Shown here: positions 52,431-64,000 of the stretch, in pieces | How the letters are laid out: each line of letters begins with the position of its first letter | Position numbering within the stretch: the first letter of the stretch is position 1 | Source of the DNA: Chinchilla lanigera | Taxonomy: Eukaryota > Chordata > Mammalia > Rodentia > Chinchillidae | DNA length: 64,000 nucleotides | Direction of reading: 5' to 3' | Assembly: GCF_000276665.1 (NCBI RefSeq) | Contig: NW_004955402.1 | Location: 961,148-1,025,147 of the forward strand | Program-made: the position numbers and the translations under genes | The notes under the pieces: model-generated | Told to the model about the DNA's origin: nothing | Databases searched by the model: none | What the model saw: the letters and a program-made list of their open reading frames with translations, nothing else

Positions 52431-52530
52431 TTTCATGTATACTTTTTAAAGCACATTCTTCAAAGGCCATATTCCTCAAACATGAGGGAGGAACTTATGC
52501 TTTTATGTTAACTAGAATCACATCAATTCG

Positions 52531-52691
52531 GTGCATCTTTTTTATTTTACTTTATTTTTGTGTTTTTGAGACAGTTCAGGCTGGCCTTGAGCTCACTTTG
52601 TAGCCCAGGCTGGTCTCAAACTTGCCACAATCCTCCTGCCTTAGCCTCCTGAGTGCTGGAATTATAGGCATGTGCCACCATGCCCAGCTAT
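52531..52691 (-). repeat. B1 SINE with internal deletion, minus orientation
   Basis: gtgtttttgagacagttcag lacks the usual gggtctcactatgca block. The rest, with the 29-bp duplicate and atgtgccaccatgcccagct, is intact. Confidence 0.88.
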
Positions 52692-54837
52692 CTGCATATC
52701 TTAAATATTATATGATACGGAGTTTGATATTAATTTGTTTACACAGCGGGGCTTTTTTTACACAGCTGGAAGCTGGAAGCTGAATTCTTGACATTCTTCA
52801 GGAGCACCTTTTACTGATGCTCTGGGCAATGTGTTGGTCACCTCTTAATGTGCCTGGTTCCCATAGAGGGAGAGCTCTATGCTGAAAACCATCACAGGGA
52901 GCAGCTTCACAGAGAACTTTTTGGAAAGGCATTAAAGGCCCCAGCATCTCTGTAGTGTCCCTGTGCTTTTCAGAAAGGCATAGAGGGCCCTGGCATCTCT
53001 GCAGTGTCTGTGTGCGCATATGTCACGTGGACACACACACCTACAGCACAGGTGTGCAAACACTTTGATGCTAATAAAATGTGCTCTGCTCCCCCAGTGA
53101 GCCAGTCCTTACCCAGAAACCTCTCTGCCCACGCAGAAAAGCTTAGCGCTCAGAGCCAGCTGCAATCCGATGCTCCCCATGCTGCTACATTTCAGATGCA
53201 GCTGCAGGGCAGCAGGGTTTGCGGGCTGCGCCATTCGAACACCATGGACGAGAATGGGCATTGAGACAGCACTGGGTGACACGGGGCTCACCACCCGCCG
53301 CCACGCGCTGCCACGTCTGGTGACAGAGGACAGAGAACACTGCCGTAGTCACCTGCTTGAGACCCAAGAGCACTCTGCCCGCGAGTGAGAACCAGACAGA
53401 ACCGCACGGCCCGGCCCTTCCCGGCAGTGCCTGGCGCTCTCTAACTAAACGCGCAGGGCCACAGCCCGGCACAGGCAGCTGCCGGCCTGGCAAAGTCCAG
53501 CACACTCACAGCTTTGTTTCAATTCTGAGCAAGCGTGTGCGGCTGTAATCAGCTGACCCTCGAGCCCCTGCATGACCGCGCTGCTCAGGCTCCATAATGA
53601 TCCGTCAACCCTGGGGCCGCGGGGCACGGACACCAGGCTGCCCCTGAGGAAGAGGGAGTGACCCAGGCTGGGCTGTTTCCGCGTTGGGGCGCAGCTGGCT
53701 ATGAGCATGACCCGACGTGGAAGGAGGAGAAGGGCCAAGTGTGCTGCCTTTGTGGGACACTTGAGGAGCCGCTGCCTCCTGCATAAATCAGAAGCCCCAG
53801 AAAGGCGAGTGGATGCAGTGTCCCCGCCCTGGGTGTCCACCTGCCAGGGCCCTCGGCCCCAGGTGCACTTACTGACCTGACAAGGTTAGGGAAGCAGGCG
53901 TCGTGCCGACCACCTGGACCAGCTGTTGCGGCTACCTGACCTGTGGGGCAAGGAGCTGCACTCTGGGAATGAAGACGGTTTCGGGGCCCCACTCAGCAGG
54001 GTCCTATGTGGTGGTGACAGCCCGGCCAGAAGCCCACCTCCTCCCTGAGCCACACGCCTCGCCCCCTCACCCCTGGGCTTTGGCAGCCTGACCTTGAGCG
54101 CTGCAAGGGCCCAGGGACGTCTGGTCACCAGCACCTCTGGCCCACAGCAGGTACGGCCAACCTCGCTCACCAGCTCCCGGTGTGTGTGTCCAGGCCCGGG
54201 TGGCCTTCCTCCCCGCATGGCGTTGCCTCCACACCCTCACCCCCGGCGAGCCCCACGCCGTCCCCTCCAGTCACTGCTGTCCTGCCCCAGCATGCAGGGA
54301 CCAAATGCCAGAGCAGGTTCCACAGGAGATTAGACAAGTGAGAAACTCGAGGGCCCTCAGGTTGGCCGTGTCCCAGTCGCTCCCCGGCAGGTGGACGCCG
54401 CTTTTCCCCACAGCTGACCACCCCGGCAGATTCCGCCCCACAGGAGCGAGGCAAGCAGCACAGCAGAACCCAGACACGGGCTTCAGAATGCCTGCCGCAA
54501 CCTCTGCCTCCGTGCAGCCTCCGCCAGCCCAGCCAGCACGCACTGCCCCTTGGGCCGACACTGCGGGCCTGAGCCCGCCAGCCAGCCGCTGCCCGTGTGA
54601 AGGGCCTGCCCTCGGGGCTCAGTTCTTCCTCAGGAGGCCTCTCATAGCGTTACTGACTTAATGGCAATCACAAAGCTCACATTTAAAGTTTTACAGCACT
54701 TCAACTAAAATAGGAAACTCTTTAACATCTGTCATATTAAGATAACTGGCCAAGAACCAGTAAGAAAATCATGAAATTAAACTTTGATATTGAGTACTCT
54801 GTGCTGATTATGTTTCTACTAACACAGAATTTTTAAA

Positions 54838-54963
54838 GTCTTTTTTTCCTTTGAGACGGATCTCACTGCTTTCCAGGCTCGTTTCAAATTTCTGGGTCGA
54901 GTGATTCTCCTGCCTCAGCCTCCTATTAGCTGGGACTACAGGGACCCAGTTGTGCCTGGCTAA
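54838..54963 (-). repeat. B1-related SINE, minus orientation
   Basis: ctttgagacggatctcactg .. ctcctgcctcagcctcctat .. gggactacagggacccagtt. Confidence 0.78.
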
Positions 54964-57405
54964 TTCTAAACATATTAGGGCTGGGGTGTAGTTCGGGAGT
55001 AGAATGGGTGCCTAGCTGTGTGTCTGGCCCTGGGCTCCTTTGTGTTCTCTTGAGCACTTCCTGTACTCGCTTCCTTGGGGGCTGAGCGCTGAGCCCAGCT
55101 CTCTGCGAAGTTGCGCCCCAGCCTGGCGCCTGCCAGCACCTGAGGCCGCCCCGAGCGCCCCCACTGATGGCCTTGGTCTCAAGCTGTCCTCCCTGAGTGG
55201 CGACAGCCTGGGCTCGCTGCCTCCAGCCAGCGAACAGGTCAGATGCTCATGGAGACAGGAGGGAGGGCTGCCCAGGCAGCATGGTCAGGGGCAGAGGTGA
55301 CAGACGCTCGGCTGGGGAGCACGCGGGGGTGGGAGGGAGGCCCAGGGCTCCAGAGGCCGCATCAGCTGTAGTGGCCACCGTTCCCACAGCAGTACACCCA
55401 GGAGGGCAGGCGGCAGGCTCCCCGGAGCCTCCACACCGGAGCCGTAGCCCCTGAGCTTCCTGGCTGGGGAGGGCGAGGGAGGGGCCGTGGGTGGCCTGTG
55501 GACCTGTGGGGCCTGAGTGTCCCTGCCAGGGGTAGCCAGGCCCTCACCCCTTGGGGTCCAGCCAGTAGACGCACCCAGCACTGCCACGCAGGGCCGTGGC
55601 CCGCCCTGACCCTCGGGCAAGGTCACAGCAGTGCTGCCACGGGAGCCCAGCACCCACGCAGCCCAATGGCGAGGGGGCAGAACCAGCCTGGGCTGCCAAC
55701 TCGTGTCCGGTCCCAGGGCTCGAGCAGCAGCTGCGGGGACCAGGAGTGGGGACAGGTCTCAAGAACGCAAGTCGCATTCGGGAGCCAGGGCAGCACCGAC
55801 CAGCCGCGGGCAAGGAAAGCCACTCCTGGAGAGGTTCGCTGTGTTTTATGTGACCGAGGGGTGGCACCGCTACACTTTCCGTCCTCTCACCTGCTCCTGC
55901 GTGGAGGGTTATTACCCCCATGCTGGGGGCTGAGCACGGGCTCGGCCGGAAGCACAGATCTTGGGGGGCTCTGGGAGACCCCAGCAGCAAGGCCCCCTCC
56001 AAGCCTGTGCCCCTCCAAGGCGAGGCGGAAATGCGGAGGCGAAGTCCCCTGCTTTTCAGGCGCCACAGAGGCCCTGGCTAGAGCAAGACCCTGCAAACAC
56101 GGTGGTGGCGAGGCCCTCAAAGCCCCTCGGAGCCACGGCTTTCACCAGGGAGGGAGCCGGGCACGCACAGACCAGGACGGGCAGGGCTGACACGGCCTCA
56201 GAAGATGACGGCAGGTTTCCAGTGTCACCTGCTTTGCACGCAGCCGGCACTGCCTAGTGTGCCTGCTCCACCAAAGCGGTGCCCGGCGCCCTCCAGTGGG
56301 GAGGAGGGCACAGAGGGGCGCTCAGGCCAGGCCCTCGCAGGCTCTCTGGCTGGCAGGCGATGCCTTACTCCTTCCCTGGCAGCCCCTTGCTCACCCTCAC
56401 CCCCAGGGTGGCAACCCGGGCATCACAGGCCTGGGTGGGGCTCTGAACTGAGGTCCGCAGGGTCTGCAGGCTCCTCCTCTCCAGAGGGCAGAGCTGTGGC
56501 CTCGCCGCCTCCTCTCCGCTCTTCCTCTCCGGGCCCGCCTCCGTCCCGCTCGCCTGCCTTCTGTGATTCCGTGGGTGAGGGTCTGGGTAAAGAAGGAGGC
56601 AGGTTAGCACCAGCTCCTGGAGACACAGAAGCCTACGGCTCACAAGTGACCCCGTGACGGGCGCTCACACACACACAGGCCCCAGCCCCGCGAGCTCCTT
56701 GTGCCTGCTCGGCCCGGCAGGCCTAGCATCCAGTGGAGGCGGAGTGCAACCACTGCTTCAGTCGCTAGAGCCCCACGGGCAGCCATGAGCCAGGGACGGA
56801 AGGATGGACAGACAGACGGAGGGTGGGAAGCGCAGCTCAGTGGGGCCAGGAGCCTCAAGCAGGCGTGAGGCGGGTGCCCCGAGGAGTGCCCAGCACCACT
56901 GACCACACGTCCACTTGGCTCATCGCATCCTCAGCCCAGCACGGGCAGGGAAGCTGCAGACACAGGGCGAAGCCAGCAGCTGAGCACTGGCCCCAGCAAG
57001 GGAAGCACCCGCACCACGTGCCTTACCCGTCCCAGGATGCATGTGGGCAGGGCCGGGAGCGGGTCAGCAGAAGCAACGCCCAGCACGCGTGGGTCCTGGC
57101 CCCTCCGGCACCATGTAGAAGTCTACACATTTTACCCACAGCTGGCCCTCCAGTCAGCCTTGGACTGTACTGCTCAGCCCACCACGAGCACTCTGTCCCC
57201 TCCACGTGGATACAAGTCCAGGGATAGTCAGCAGCCCAGGCCAGGCTCCCTGCCACAGGGCAGGGGGTGCAGGGGCCAGAGCAGCCCACGTCCCTGCGGT
57301 GAAGTGGGTGTACAGGGCAAGAGACACACTGCACCCTCAGCACTCCCGCTGTCACACGGAGGTCGGTACCAGGCACACGCTGCCGCGGAGAGCACTGTGT
57401 GACCC

Positions 57406-63975
<6,570 letters not shown>

Positions 63976-64000
63976 CGCCGCCGCGGGGGCGCGGGTCCGG

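Larger units (their letters stand above)
51481..57405. other. SPIRE1-PRELID3A intergenic region / possible PRELID3A 3' UTR
   Basis: About 5.9 kb with no exon recognised. It holds B1-type SINEs (52313-52430, 52531-52691, 54838-54963) and an ID-like trace (54970-55040). 51,700-52,250 may be an old LTR but has no signature I can defend. 53,100-57,400 is GC-rich and gives many long chance open frames on both strands. The PRELID3A 3' UTR must start at its right end. Confidence 0.5.

Noticed and set aside
55498..56190. 230-codon + strand frame in the GC-rich intergenic stretch, with similar long frames on the other strand
   Set aside because: GC-rich sequence has few stops in all frames. There are no domains, no splice structure and overlapping frames on both strands.

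Overview
The window is mammalian nuclear DNA, almost certainly from a rodent. The evidence is large introns with GT..AG borders, CpG-poor intronic sequence, antisense LINE-1 fragments, and dense rodent-type SINEs: tRNA-derived ID elements, B1 elements with a 29-bp internal duplication, and B1+ID dimers of the B1-dID type. The SINE mix suggests the mouse-related rodents or Castorimorpha (beaver and relatives). I cannot fix the species. No prokaryotic system, CRISPR array or viral locus was seen.

Two genes are present, and all their exons within the window could be placed to the base. (1) SPIRE1 (+ strand) runs from 1310 to its stop at 48954. Fourteen constitutive coding exons encode the C-terminal ~621 residues: the end of the KIND domain, four WH2 actin-binding motifs, the linker, the Spir-box and the FYVE-like zinc finger. 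The first exon(s) lie left of the window. Two frame-preserving cassette exons were also found. One is the 42-bp exon at 32409-32450. The other is a 174-bp (58-codon) exon at 43377-43550, whose length, place and hydrophobic core match the mitochondria-targeting 'ExonC' of the Spire1C isoform. (2) PRELID3A (SLMO1; - strand) is complete in coding terms, 63975 down to 57406, in six exons giving 172 aa. It starts in a CpG-rich stretch at the right edge. The two genes converge, as they do on human 18p11.

Layout: 1-920 antisense L1; 1310-48954 SPIRE1 exons and SINE-rich introns, including an N gap at 23750-24301 inside a pyrimidine microsatellite, a second old L1 at about 27200-29400, and a mariner transposase fossil at about 39120-39480; about 48955-51480 SPIRE1 3' UTR candidates; about 51500-57400 intergenic or PRELID3A 3' UTR; 57406-63975 PRELID3A; 63840-64000 start of a CpG-rich promoter region.

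Functionally, SPIRE1 nucleates actin filaments with formins and links them to myosin V and membranes. Its ExonC isoform acts at mitochondria. PRELID3A is a mitochondrial intermembrane-space lipid-transfer protein. The shared organelle link between these neighbours may be chance.
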